Shown here: in pieces, positions 16,880-25,662 of the stretch
Position numbering within the stretch: the first letter of the stretch is position 1
Layout of the letters: each line of letters begins with the position of its first letter
Assembly (NCBI RefSeq): GCF_001444405.1
Contig: NZ_CP013187.1
Span: 1,736,001 to 1,800,000 of the forward strand
Reading direction: 5' to 3'
Source: Pseudoalteromonas phenolica
GTDB taxonomy: Bacteria; Pseudomonadota; Gammaproteobacteria; Enterobacterales; Alteromonadaceae
DNA: 64,000 bases
Program-made: the position numbers and the translations under genes
Notes under the pieces: model-generated
What the model was told of the DNA's origin: nothing
The model's input: only the letters and a program-made list of their open reading frames with translations
The model's database searches: none

Positions 16880-19360
16880 TTAGAAGAATGCTCTGACACC
16901 TACTTTAAAGTTTCTACCAGGAAGAGGTGCTTGCTCTTTAATTACAGAAGTATGAACGAAGCCTAGTTCATCGGTTAAGTTATCGATATTGAAATAAGCC
17001 ATTACATCATTACCAGCAAGTTCGAAATCATATTGCATACTAAAGTCAACCAAAGTATAACCAGCAGTTTTGCTCTCATAAGATGCAATGTTGTTTTGAC
17101 TCGCGTAACGCGTCACTGTTAAATCTGCAACTAAATTGTCCAGTGCGTATTCGTACTTAACACCAATTTTATTACTTGGAATACGAGGTAAATAGCTTGA
17201 GTCTTTTAGTTTTGCAGTGATTGAATCAGCAAAAAGCTTTACTGTATTTTCTTCGTTCAGTTTGTAGTGTGTATCTAGCTCAAAACCATAGAGCTCTGCA
17301 TCCTGGCTCTTAAATTGATAAACTGGTAATGCGCCTTCATGCTCATGATCAGCTTCTTCAATACCATGTTCTGCAGAGTAAATTAGGCCAGTATTTTCTT
17401 GATAATAATAGTTTTCTACATCGTTGTAGAAGAAGTTTAGTGTATAACCAAAATCACCAGTAAATTTCCTAAAACTGATGTCAAAGTTTGTAGAAACTTC
17501 TTGTTGAATATCTTCCGGTTCGAAATGTGCTTCGCCATCTTCTAAATGATAACTTAGACCTAACTCATAAGTACTTGTTGCGATATGAGTACCGTTAGAT
17601 AGTAATTCTGCAGTTAATGGAGAGCGCTCTGAGTGAGAAATGTTAATTGCGATATTTTGACCATTGGTATAATTATAAACACCACCAATTGAATAACTCA
17701 TGTTTGTTTGATTCAATTCATAAGCAAATAATCGATTTTCATCATGCTCGTCATGGTCATGATCATGGTCATGATCATGGTCATGCTCTTCGTGAGAACT
17801 TTCAGTAATAACACTAGAAAGTTGGTAGTCTTCAACACGAGCTCCAACCTCAAGGGTGAAGTCACCAAACTGTTTTTCTTCTAAAACATAAATTGCATGA
17901 CTCATTGTTTCTGTAGCGGGAGTGAATGCTTCAGCGCCTTGTGCTTCATAATCGCTATCAGAGAAGTGATATCCAATAATACCATGCCAACCAGCAAGCT
18001 TATGTTCTACACTTGTTCGTAATTCAGATGTTTTATTCTTAAAAGTTGTACCTACCGTACCACCCTCAATCTCACTGTGTTGGTAATCAGTGAAGCCAGC
18101 TTTCACATTGATATTTTCAATGTAATCATTGTGAAGCGCGTAATTGAAAAGTGCTTGCCAGCGATCTTGTTTTACACGGGCAAAAACGTTTTCTTCGCTA
18201 TGTTCTTCATTTTCATGGTCATCATCTACATGCTCATCATCAGCATGTTGACTGTGGTCATGGTCGTGATCATGATGTGCGTGGTTATGAGCTGGAATTC
18301 CGTAATCTGTATCAATTCGGCCAAACGAGAAACCGACAGTTAAATGATCCGTTACATAGCTCGTACCGAAGTTTACTTGTTGAGAATCGATAAATGTATT
18401 AGGTACTGTTGTAAGAAGCGTTTCATTTTCTTCGTGCTCTTCATGATCTTCATGTTCGCTGTGCTCTTCGTGGGTTTCGTGTTCGTCATGATCACCATGT
18501 TCTTCTTGAGAAGGATAAGCAGGGGTATCATAATCTTTACCGTTCCTTACGACACCGTCAAAATGGAAATTAAATCCGTCTTTTCCTGTTTCGAGTAAAG
18601 CTGCATAAGTATTTGTATTTGAGATAGTATCAAAACTATACCCAACAGCACCTGTTGTAGTGTCAATAATATCCGTTGGAATACGGTTATCTACAACGTT
18701 TACAACACCACCAATTGCACCAGAGCCATAAAGTAAGGTTGCAGGACCACGCAATACTTCAATCTGTTCTGCAGCCAAGCTTTCATTCGTCGTAGCGTGA
18801 TCTGGGCCAATTCTAGACGCATCACTGCTATCTAAACCATTCTGCGTGATCTTAACTCTAGGACCATCTAAGCCACGAATAATAGGACTAGAAGAGACTG
18901 GTCCGAAATAGCTTGCATTAATACCTGGTTGACCTTTAAGTGTCTCGCCTAATGTTGGCTTAGCTTGTTTCTTTAGTTCATCACCAGATAAAACCGAAAC
19001 TGGTGAAGCCATCTCTAAATTGTTCTTATGAAGAGCAGACGCGTAAACAACGATACTTTCTACTGAGCTAGGCTCCAGAGAAACAAGCACATTGCCTTGA
19101 TCAGCCTTGATGTCAACACGTTGATCAATGAAGTTGTTTTTAGTGATGTGTAGCTGACTGTCAGAGTCAGTATTAATGCTAAATTTACCAAATCTATCTG
19201 TAATGACAGATTGCTTTTTACCGTGTAAATGGACCTTTGCACCAGAAATTGGTTGTTTGTTGGAATCAATCACTTTACCAGTGATCTGCGCAGCATAAGC
19301 ATTACCCGTCGATAGGGCAGTAAGTATTGCGGTCGCAATAATAGAGTGTTTTTTCATCAT
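16880..19360 (-). CDS. TonB-dependent outer-membrane receptor, ZnuD-like, His-rich
   Basis: Outer-membrane receptor of 826 aa. Signal peptide 1-24 (cleavage near AYA-A), a carboxypeptidase-regulatory-like domain at about 25-100, a TonB-box-like SIVVYAS at about 104, the plug to about 225 (LRGPATLLYGSGAIGGVVNVV), then a 22-strand-type barrel ending in FF. Three predicted loops are extreme His/Asp/Glu repeats: about 285-312, 352-390 and 520-540. Such loops are a mark of zinc receptors of the ZnuD type, and a Zur-box candidate lies 28 bases upstream of the start, so zinc uptake under zinc starvation is the best reading. The His-rich loops contain 6-base repeats at DNA level, so their length may vary between strains. 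No ABC transporter gene is adjacent. Confidence 0.88.
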   Translation of the reverse strand: MMKKHSIIATAILTALSTGNAYAAQITGKVIDSNKQPISGAKVHLHGKKQSVITDRFGKFSINTDSDSQLHITKNNFIDQRVDIKADQGNVLVSLEPSSVESIVVYASALHKNNLEMASPVSVLSGDELKKQAKPTLGETLKGQPGINASYFGPVSSSPIIRGLDGPRVKITQNGLDSSDASRIGPDHATTNESLAAEQIEVLRGPATLLYGSGAIGGVVNVVDNRIPTDIIDTTTGAVGYSFDTISNTNTYAALLETGKDGFNFHFDGVVRNGKDYDTPAYPSQEEHGDHDEHETHEEHSEHEDHEEHEENETLLTTVPNTFIDSQQVNFGTSYVTDHLTVGFSFGRIDTDYGIPAHNHAHHDHDHDHSQHADDEHVDDDHENEEHSEENVFARVKQDRWQALFNYALHNDYIENINVKAGFTDYQHSEIEGGTVGTTFKNKTSELRTSVEHKLAGWHGIIGYHFSDSDYEAQGAEAFTPATETMSHAIYVLEEKQFGDFTLEVGARVEDYQLSSVITESSHEEHDHDHDHDHDHDEHDENRLFAYELNQTNMSYSIGGVYNYTNGQNIAINISHSERSPLTAELLSNGTHIATSTYELGLSYHLEDGEAHFEPEDIQQEVSTNFDISFRKFTGDFGYTLNFFYNDVENYYYQENTGLIYSAEHGIEEADHEHEGALPVYQFKSQDAELYGFELDTHYKLNEENTVKLFADSITAKLKDSSYLPRIPSNKIGVKYEYALDNLVADLTVTRYASQNNIASYESKTAGYTLVDFSMQYDFELAGNDVMAYFNIDNLTDELGFVHTSVIKEQAPLPGRNFKVGVRAFF

Positions 19361-19387
19361 AGTACTTCATTAATTGTCTCAGTTATG

Positions 19388-19400
19388 GTTATGGTATAAC
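19388..19400. promoter_or_regulatory. Candidate Zur box upstream of the ZnuD-like receptor
   Basis: GTTATGGTATAAC is close to the core gammaproteobacterial Zur consensus GTTATAWTATAAC. It lies in the divergent region between the receptor (minus) and yaeQ (plus). A second partial match, TGTTATACTGTA, starts at 19425. Confidence 0.6.
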
Positions 19401-19496
19401 AACACTATGAGTACAATCAACGAATGTTATACTGTAGCTTTGTTGAATTATCGTATTTTTGACCTAAAGTTTGTTTAGTAGGGATAGGAGTATCTC

Positions 19497-20021
19497 ATGA
19501 GCAAGCCATTTGTTTTTAAAGCAAGGTTAAAAGTTGCAGATCTTTTTCATCATACGAACCACGAAGAAGTGTTTACAGCAGCTGTCACAAAGAGAGAAAG
19601 CTTAGAGCATTTTTTATTGAGGATACTTGGTTTTTGTGCGCTGTCTTATCATCCTAATACTTTCCATAACCAAAAATCAGACAAGCAGTACCCAGATGTT
19701 TGGTGTGAAAACGATGACCAAGAAATCATTATCGCGTTATATGTCTCAGAATTGGACATTAGCGAAATTCATAGATTATGTAAATTTTACGACAAACTAC
19801 TGATTTTGACTATTGATGGAGAATCTTGGTTCAAGGGAATATCCTCTCAGCTGATTCAACATCATAATATCAGCGTTTATTCTATAACAGCGAACTTCAT
19901 AGAAGATTTAAAGAGTAACTTAACAACCAGTCTTCATTGGGATATTTTGATTGAGCAGAATTCACTGAGTGTGGGGGATAAAGCCGGCTACTATCAGACT
20001 GATGTTAAACAACTCTGCTAA
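19497..20021 (+). CDS. yaeQ: YaeQ family protein (divergent)
   Basis: A 174-aa cytoplasmic protein. YaeQ features can be aligned by eye: VFKARLKVADLFHH at the N-terminus, KRESLEHFLLRILGFCAL, the short PDVW segment, a LYVSELDISEIHRLCK helix and the LTIDGESWF strand. YaeQ has a PD-(D/E)XK nuclease-like fold but its cellular role is unsettled. It starts at ATG with AGGAG ten bases upstream. It is divergent from the zinc receptor, so the Zur-box candidates could influence it too. It ends three bases before the convergent yfaE gene, with no room for a separate terminator. Confidence 0.72.
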   Translation: MSKPFVFKARLKVADLFHHTNHEEVFTAAVTKRESLEHFLLRILGFCALSYHPNTFHNQKSDKQYPDVWCENDDQEIIIALYVSELDISEIHRLCKFYDKLLILTIDGESWFKGISSQLIQHHNISVYSITANFIEDLKSNLTTSLHWDILIEQNSLSVGDKAGYYQTDVKQLC

Positions 20022-20023
20022 GC

Positions 20024-20296
20024 TTAGATGAGTTTTATCGAAATATCAGTCAATGGTTTAGAGCAACATAACAACACTTCACCATCTCTGACAAAAGCAA
20101 GTGGCTCTTGATTATATATCACTTCACCAGAATTAAGTTTTGCTCTGCAGGCACCACAAAATCCTTCTCTACACTGATAAGTAACTTCAATATTTGCTTT
20201 CTCGAGTGCATCTAGTAGAGAAGGGCACTGAGCCGCAAATGTAAGCGGCTCAGAATGTTCTTCGATAGATATTTTTGAACTGGGTTTAGAGTTCAT
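20024..20296 (-). CDS. yfaE: 2Fe-2S ferredoxin maintaining class Ia ribonucleotide reductase (YfaE type)
   Basis: A 90-aa plant-type ferredoxin. The 2Fe-2S ligands are in CREGFCGACR (CxxxxCxxC) and the distant Cys in VLLCCSKP. In E. coli YfaE donates electrons to rebuild the diferric-tyrosyl cofactor of NrdB, and the gene there also follows nrdB. Here it overlaps nrdB by one base (TAATG), so the two are surely translated together. Confidence 0.93.
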   Translation of the reverse strand: MNSKPSSKISIEEHSEPLTFAAQCPSLLDALEKANIEVTYQCREGFCGACRAKLNSGEVIYNQEPLAFVRDGEVLLCCSKPLTDISIKLI

Positions 20297-21426
20297 TATA
20301 AATCGAAATCACCAAAATCAGACGCATCAACTTCAGAGTCGATTTGACCAACAAGATAAGAGCTTATCTCTGCTTCTTGTGGAGCAACTTGAACATTATC
20401 AGATACCAACCAAGCATTAATCCAAGGGATAGGGTTGCTCTTAGTTTCAAAGATAGGCTTTAAACCGACCGCTGACATTCGCGTATTAGTAATGTATTCA
20501 ACATACTGACAAAGGATATCTTTGTTTAGTCCAATCATTGAACCATCTTTGAACAGGTATTCAGCCCACTCTTTTTCTTGTTGTGCAGCTTCTTCGAACA
20601 TTCGAATAGCTTCATCTTCACACTGTGCGGCAACAATAGACATCTCAGGGTCATCTTTACCGTCTTGCATAATATTCAGGATATGCTGAGTGCCAGAAAG
20701 GTGAAGGGCCTCGTCACGTGCAATAAGTTTGATAATCTTGGCATTACCTTCCATTAGCTCACGCTCGGCAAATGCAAAAGAGCATGCAAAGCTAACATAG
20801 AAACGGATCGCTTCTAAAATATTAACTGACATAATGCAAAGGTACAGCAGCTTTTTAAGTTCAAATAGATTGATTCGAACTTCTACGCCGTTGATCACAT
20901 GCTTGCCTTCACCGTAAAGATTATAAACTGCAACTTTCTCAATCAGCTCATCATAGTACTTTGTAACAGCATCAGCGCGCTCATTGATTTTATCGTTGCT
21001 AACGATATCGTCAAAAATCAGCTCAGGCGATTGCGTAACGTTACGTATAATATGCGTATATGAGCGGCTATGAATTGTTTCACTGAATGCCCACGTTTCG
21101 ATCCAAGTTTCTAGTTCTGGGATTGATACTATCGGAAGCAAAGCAACATTTGGAGAACGACCTTGCACACTATCAAGCAACGTTTGATACTTTAAATTAC
21201 TTAAGAAAATGTGTTTTTCGTGCTCAGGTAAAGCTTGGAAATCCAGGCGGTCTTTAGAAACATCTACTTCTTCAGGACGCCAGAAAAAAGAAAGCTGCTT
21301 CTCAATTAACTTTTCAAAAATTGGGTATTTCTGTTGGTCATAACGTGACACGTTGACAGTTTGACCAAAAAACATTGGTTCTTTTAACTGGTCGTTATGA
21401 TTTCTGCTAAATGTAGAATAAGACAT
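20296..21426 (-). CDS. nrdB: Ribonucleoside-diphosphate reductase, beta subunit
   Basis: Radical-generating small subunit of class Ia RNR, 376 aa from ATG 21426, exactly the E. coli length. Iron ligands are in DRLDFQALPEHE, the FSETIHSRSYTHI helix and ARDEALHLSGTQH; the radical Tyr is the one in SRSYTHI. The C-terminal tail QIDSEVDASDFGDFDL binds NrdA. The frame is open upstream to TTG 21468, but that extension (MCLLTFLRY) crosses a terminator-like hairpin and is unlikely to be translated. Confidence 0.97.
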   Translation of the reverse strand: MSYSTFSRNHNDQLKEPMFFGQTVNVSRYDQQKYPIFEKLIEKQLSFFWRPEEVDVSKDRLDFQALPEHEKHIFLSNLKYQTLLDSVQGRSPNVALLPIVSIPELETWIETWAFSETIHSRSYTHIIRNVTQSPELIFDDIVSNDKINERADAVTKYYDELIEKVAVYNLYGEGKHVINGVEVRINLFELKKLLYLCIMSVNILEAIRFYVSFACSFAFAERELMEGNAKIIKLIARDEALHLSGTQHILNIMQDGKDDPEMSIVAAQCEDEAIRMFEEAAQQEKEWAEYLFKDGSMIGLNKDILCQYVEYITNTRMSAVGLKPIFETKSNPIPWINAWLVSDNVQVAPQEAEISSYLVGQIDSEVDASDFGDFDL

Positions 21427-21448
21427 AGTTTTTAATACTCGATAACGC

Positions 21449-21479
21449 AAAAAAGTGAGCAAGCACAATGCTTACTCAC
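21449..21479 (-). terminator. Terminator-like hairpin between nrdA and nrdB
   Basis: On the minus strand GTGAGTAAGCA-TTG-TGCTTGCTCAC forms an 11-bp stem (one G-T pair) followed directly by TTTTTT. It starts eight bases after the nrdA stop and ends 23 bases before the nrdB ATG. Confidence 0.75.
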
Positions 21480-21486
21480 GTCTTAA

Positions 21487-23772
21487 TTAAATTTTACACG
21501 CGCCGCCTTCGCAGCCATCATCTTCAACTTCTGGTTTTAATTCATCCTGTGAATCTGATGCACCATCACGGGTGTTGTGATAATAAAGTGTTTTAACGCC
21601 TAGCTTATACGCAGTAAGCAGGTCTTTAAGAAGTAACTTCATTGGTACTTTACCACCATCAAAGCGGCTTGGATCATAATTTGTATTTGCAGAAATAGTC
21701 TGGTCAATAAACTTCTGCATGATACCAACTAATCCAAGATAACCATCATTTGATGGGATATCCCAAAGTAACTCATACTGATCTTTTAACTTCTCGTACT
21801 CAGGTACAACCTGTTTCAAGATACCATCTTTACTTGCTTTAACGCTGATGTGGCCTCGTGGTGGCTCAATACCATTGGTTGCATTCGAGATTTGTGAAGA
21901 TGTCTCTGAAGGCATTAAGGCAGAAACCGTAGAGTTACGCATTCCATGCTCTTGAATGCTTGCACGTAATGCATCCCAGTCTAGGTGTAGTGATTCATTA
22001 CAAATTTTATCTAAATCACGTTTGTACGTGTCAATTGGCATAATGCCTTGAGAATAGGTTGTCTCATTGAACTTAGGACATGCACCGCGTTCTTTAGCAA
22101 GTTCGTTTGATGCCTTCATCAAGTAGTATTGAATTGCTTCAAATGTGCGGTGTGTTAAGTTATTCGCACTGCCATCTGAGTATTTAACACCATTTTTAGC
22201 AAGGTAATACGCATAGTTAATTACACCAATACCTAGCGTACGACGACCCATAGTTGCAGTGTGTGCTGCTGGTACCGGATAGTCTTGGAAATCTAATAGA
22301 TTATCAAGCGCACGAACAGCAAGCTCAGCCAATTCTTCAAGTTCATCTAAAGACTCGATTGCACCAAGGTTAAACGCTGATAGCGTACACAACGCGATTT
22401 CACCTTCAGGGTCATTAATGTGTGAAAGAGGCTTAGTTGGCAGCGCAATTTCAAGACATAAGTTAGATTGACGGATAGGAGCAACTTTTGAATCAAATGG
22501 GCTGTGCGTATTACAGTGATCAACGTTTTGCAGGTAAACTCGTCCAGTGCTTGCACGCTCTTGCGCAAACATAGAGAATAACTCGATCGCTTTGATGCGC
22601 TTTTTACGAATAGACTCATCTTGCTCATACTGAGTGTATAGGCGTTCGAATTCTTCTTGATCTTCAAAAAAGGCATCGTATAGGCCAGGTACATCAGACG
22701 GGCTGAACAAAGTAATGTAGTCGTCTTTGATTAGGCGGGCATACATTGTTTTGTTGAATTGCACACCATAATCTAAATGACGTACACGGTTTTCTTCAAC
22801 ACCACGGTTGTTTTTAAGTACTAGTAGGTTTTCTACTTCCAAATGCCAAAGTGGGTAGAATAAGGTAGCAGCACCACCGCGTACACCACCTTGAGAACAA
22901 CTTTTAACAGCGGTTTGGAAATGCTTATAAAATGGTATACAACCTGTGTGGTAAGCTTCACCATTGCGAATTGGGCTACCTAACGCACGAATTCGACCGG
23001 CATTAATACCAATACCAGCACGTTGGCTAACATATTTGACGATTGCAGATGAAGTCGCATTGATTGAATCTAAGCTATCTCCAGTCTCGATTAATACACA
23101 AGAGCTGAATTGACGAGTTGGTGTACGAACACCTGCCATAATAGGTGTAGGTAATGAAATTTTGAATAAAGAAACGGCATCATAGAAACGCTTGATGTAA
23201 TCAAGACGTGTTTCTTTAGGATAATCAGAGAATAAGCTCGCAGCTACAAGAATATATAAGAACTGAGCACTTTCATATATTTCACCAGTTACACGGTTCT
23301 GAACCAAATACTTGCCTTCTAACTGTTTAACCGCAGCATAACTGAAATTCATGTCTCGGCTGTGATCTAAATAGTTATCTAACTCGTCGATTTCTTGCTC
23401 TGTGTAATCAACAAGCAAATGTTGATCGTAACGTTTTTGCTCAACTAATTGAGTGATGTGATCGAATAAACGCGGAGGCTCAAATTGACCATACGCTTTT
23501 TTACGTAAATGAAAAATGGCTAAGCGAGCAGCTAGATACTGGTAATCAGGGGAGTCTTTGTCAATTAAATCTGCAGCAGCTTTGATGATTGTTTCGTGAA
23601 TATCTTCAGTACGGATCCCGTCGTAAAACTGAATATGTGACTTTAATTCAACCTGTGAAACTGAAACATTATCTAAGCCTTCAGCAGCCCATGTAATGAC
23701 GCGGTGAATTTTATCGAGATCGAGCGGCTCTTTGCGGCCGTTTCTTTTACTGACAGATAACTGTTGGTTCAT
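21487..23772 (-). CDS. nrdA: Ribonucleoside-diphosphate reductase, alpha subunit
   Basis: Catalytic large subunit of class Ia RNR, 761 aa (same as E. coli). The N-terminal ATP-cone (about 5-95: KRNGRKEPLDLDKIHRVI) is present, so dATP feedback is expected. The active site includes Cys in FSSCVLIETGDSL, NLCLEI with its catalytic Cys, and the Tyr pair near the C-terminus (KTLYYHNTRD). The redox-active tail ends CEGGACKI (CxxxxC). Upstream carries NrdR-like boxes and a DnaA box. The gene is followed by the hairpin at 21449, then nrdB and yfaE. Confidence 0.98.
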   Translation of the reverse strand: MNQQLSVSKRNGRKEPLDLDKIHRVITWAAEGLDNVSVSQVELKSHIQFYDGIRTEDIHETIIKAAADLIDKDSPDYQYLAARLAIFHLRKKAYGQFEPPRLFDHITQLVEQKRYDQHLLVDYTEQEIDELDNYLDHSRDMNFSYAAVKQLEGKYLVQNRVTGEIYESAQFLYILVAASLFSDYPKETRLDYIKRFYDAVSLFKISLPTPIMAGVRTPTRQFSSCVLIETGDSLDSINATSSAIVKYVSQRAGIGINAGRIRALGSPIRNGEAYHTGCIPFYKHFQTAVKSCSQGGVRGGAATLFYPLWHLEVENLLVLKNNRGVEENRVRHLDYGVQFNKTMYARLIKDDYITLFSPSDVPGLYDAFFEDQEEFERLYTQYEQDESIRKKRIKAIELFSMFAQERASTGRVYLQNVDHCNTHSPFDSKVAPIRQSNLCLEIALPTKPLSHINDPEGEIALCTLSAFNLGAIESLDELEELAELAVRALDNLLDFQDYPVPAAHTATMGRRTLGIGVINYAYYLAKNGVKYSDGSANNLTHRTFEAIQYYLMKASNELAKERGACPKFNETTYSQGIMPIDTYKRDLDKICNESLHLDWDALRASIQEHGMRNSTVSALMPSETSSQISNATNGIEPPRGHISVKASKDGILKQVVPEYEKLKDQYELLWDIPSNDGYLGLVGIMQKFIDQTISANTNYDPSRFDGGKVPMKLLLKDLLTAYKLGVKTLYYHNTRDGASDSQDELKPEVEDDGCEGGACKI

Positions 23773-23840
23773 AGCTGTGCCTGTAATCCTTCGGATTGAA
23801 TATTATAAAAATAAATGGCGAAAATTAGCTCAGGTTTTGA

Positions 23841-23856
23841 CCACTATATATGGTGG
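23841..23856. promoter_or_regulatory. NrdR box 1
   Basis: CCACTATATATGGTGG is near-palindromic and matches the NrdR box (acaCwAtATaTwGtgt). Read on the minus strand, TATATA would also serve as the nrdA -10 element, the usual place for NrdR repression. Confidence 0.75.
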
Positions 23857-23872
23857 TTCTTCTGATTGGGAT

Positions 23873-23884
23873 CACAAGATAGTG
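23873..23884. promoter_or_regulatory. NrdR box 2 (degenerate)
   Basis: CACAAGATAGTG keeps both half-sites of the NrdR box but is two bases shorter in the middle. Its centre is 30 bases from box 1, close to the three-turn spacing usual for paired NrdR boxes. Confidence 0.5.
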
Positions 23885-23924
23885 GGGTTCAATTGAATTT
23901 GCAATAGCAAGGTAAATGCACAAA

Positions 23925-23933
23925 TGTGGATAA
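23925..23933 (-). promoter_or_regulatory. DnaA box upstream of nrdA
   Basis: TGTGGATAA is the exact complement of the strong DnaA box TTATCCACA. DnaA regulates nrdAB in E. coli, so this may tie dNTP supply to replication initiation. Confidence 0.7.
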
Positions 23934-24087
23934 GTTTGGGATAAATAAAAAGTGTTAGTAACTATTAACCTTTTGAGGTTCGTTGCAAGTAACCTCAGCA
24001 GGAAATCAACAAAAATGATGCTATTTTTAAAGAAAATAAAAAATTTTTTAGAGTGATTTCTTAATGAACAACTTGTGGTGATGAAAG

Positions 24088-24117
24088 AGCCAAAACACTA
24101 GATATAGTGTTTTGGCT
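24088..24117 (-). terminator. Hairpin downstream of the mupP/gph-like gene
   Basis: A perfect 13-bp inverted repeat (AGCCAAAACACTA / TAGTGTTTTGGCT) with a 4-base loop, 12 bases after the phosphatase stop. The following minus-strand bases are only moderately T-rich. Confidence 0.65.
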
Positions 24118-24129
24118 TAAATGTGAGCA

Positions 24130-24774
24130 CTAGATATGGTCAAGTACTAAAAGTGGGTTAGTTAAATTTAGATCTGCTTTCCAACTGTACGCTGCTTCGA
24201 GACTGGGTATGTACCCCCATAAGGCGCAAGCAGAAGTCATACCTGCTGCATTTGCTGCTTGAATATCTCGTTGTGCATCACCTACATAAAGACATTCGGA
24301 CGATTTAATATCTAATTGTTCCGCTGCGTATAATAATGGTTTAGGTGAAGGCTTCGCTTCATCTAATGTGTCGCCGCAAACAATTACATCAATTTCCTCA
24401 AGTGCTGAAATTTGTTTAACAAGTGGCAAAGTAAGGAATGTAGGTTTATTAGTCATTATTCCAACTTTAATCCCTTGAGCAATAAGCGATCTTATAAGTT
24501 CAGGCACACTTTCAAAGCAGCCTGTATGCACTGCAATATTAGCTTCGTAATAATCAAGTACATCCTGTCTTAAATGAGCAATATCAAATTCAGCAAGTCT
24601 AGGACCAAATCCAACTTCTAAAAGCGCTTTTACACCATCAGAAATAGCTGGGCTATACACTTCTCTTGAAACAGGCTCAAGTCCATTTTTGTCTAGTACA
24701 AAATTTAAAGCTGCCCCTAAATCGTCTGTGGTGTCGAGTAGGGTGCCATCTAAATCGAATATGACAGCCTTCAT
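24130..24774 (-). CDS. HAD-family sugar-phosphate phosphatase, MupP/Gph-like
   Basis: A 214-aa HAD hydrolase of subfamily IA. The catalytic motif DLDGTLLDT (residues 7-15) holds both Asp residues; motif II is the MTNKP stretch (about 107), motif III Lys is in AKPSPKP, and motif IV is VGDAQRDI. The ISDGVKALLEVGF segment and the C-terminal GYIPS...WKADL resemble MupP, the MurNAc-6-phosphate phosphatase of cell-wall recycling, whose gene also lies next to ubiG in Pseudomonas. Phosphoglycolate phosphatase is the other possibility. It overlaps the ubiG stop by one base, so co-translation is likely. Confidence 0.8.
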   Translation of the reverse strand: MKAVIFDLDGTLLDTTDDLGAALNFVLDKNGLEPVSREVYSPAISDGVKALLEVGFGPRLAEFDIAHLRQDVLDYYEANIAVHTGCFESVPELIRSLIAQGIKVGIMTNKPTFLTLPLVKQISALEEIDVIVCGDTLDEAKPSPKPLLYAAEQLDIKSSECLYVGDAQRDIQAANAAGMTSACALWGYIPSLEAAYSWKADLNLTNPLLVLDHI

Positions 24775-25484
24775 TAATCAAGTTTCTCGAAATGTAGTAA
24801 GTAATTCACACTGACGTCATCAGTTAAGGTAAATGTTTTATTGATTGGGTTGTAATTGATCCCCGCACTTGCACGAACTTTAAGGCCTGCTTTTTCAGCC
24901 CAGCCTATTAAAGTAGAAGGACGAATAAACTTATCGTGCTCATGTGTGCCCTCGGGGACCATTTTTAGAACTTTTTCTGCACCGACGATAGCAAGTAAAT
25001 ATGCTTTAATCGTTTTGTTTAGCGTAGAAAAGAACACACTTGCGCCAGGCTTTGCCATTTGTGCAGCAGCTTGGATAATAGATTCTGGATCTGGGACGTG
25101 CTCAAGCATTTCCAAACAGGTTACAACATCAAATTGTTCATTGTTGTTTGCTGCAAACTCTTCTGCAGGTACTTTGATGTAGTCAACGTGGATACCTACT
25201 TCTAAAGCATGAAGCTTTGCAACGTTTAATGGCTCTTGACCTAAATCGATACCTGTCGCCTTAGCCCCAAGCTTTGCCATGCTTTCAGTTAATATTCCAC
25301 CGCCACAACCGATATCGACAACTTTCTTGTCAAATAAGCCCTTTGCTTTGTCGTTAATAAAGTCAAGACGTAATGGGTTTATGTCGTGAAGGGGTTTGAA
25401 TTCTCCTTCTGTATCCCACCATCTTTCTGCGATGCTCTCAAATTTCGCAATTTCTTGTGGATCTACATTCTGATGCTCGGTCAT
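24774..25484 (-). CDS. ubiG: 3-demethylubiquinol / polyprenyldihydroxybenzoate O-methyltransferase
   Basis: SAM-dependent methyltransferase of 236 aa that performs both O-methylation steps of ubiquinone synthesis. The N-terminus FESIAERWWDTEGEFKPLH is diagnostic for UbiG, and SAM motif I is VDIGCGGGILTES (about 56-68). The post-motif EMLEHVPDP and GTHEHDKFIRPS are conserved. It overlaps the downstream phosphatase by one base. The gene is divergent from gyrA. Confidence 0.96.
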   Translation of the reverse strand: MTEHQNVDPQEIAKFESIAERWWDTEGEFKPLHDINPLRLDFINDKAKGLFDKKVVDIGCGGGILTESMAKLGAKATGIDLGQEPLNVAKLHALEVGIHVDYIKVPAEEFAANNNEQFDVVTCLEMLEHVPDPESIIQAAAQMAKPGASVFFSTLNKTIKAYLLAIVGAEKVLKMVPEGTHEHDKFIRPSTLIGWAEKAGLKVRASAGINYNPINKTFTLTDDVSVNYLLHFEKLD

Positions 25485-25662
25485 AAAAAACTTCCTCGTG
25501 AATCTGAGCGCATTTAAATTGGATTATTTCAAAATCACACGGATTTTGCGCCTGTAATAATAATAAATCTGTGTTAGCATGGGCGTTGATATTAATAATA
25601 ACTTAATCTCTAGGGCACTTGATAGTGCTATTAGAGATAGACTCTGAAGGAAAGTGCAATCA

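Larger units (their letters stand above)
23773..24129. promoter_or_regulatory. nrdA control region (357-base gap)
   Basis: No gene is seen here. Reading away from nrdA, it holds the nrdA leader, two NrdR-like boxes, a perfect DnaA box, an AT-rich stretch, and the terminator of the next minus-strand gene pair at 24088. Confidence 0.7.

Noticed and set aside
17739..17800. Short tandem repeat that could be a CRISPR or satellite
   Set aside because: It is the in-frame coding of an HD-rich loop; no spacers are present.
18077..18598. Overlapping frames rich in Met, Ile and Val, or His, opposite the receptor
   Set aside because: They are by-products of the His/Asp repeat codons of the receptor gene.
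21427..21468. N-terminal extension of NrdB from TTG 21468
   Set aside because: It crosses the nrdA-nrdB hairpin, and the 376-aa form equals the family length.
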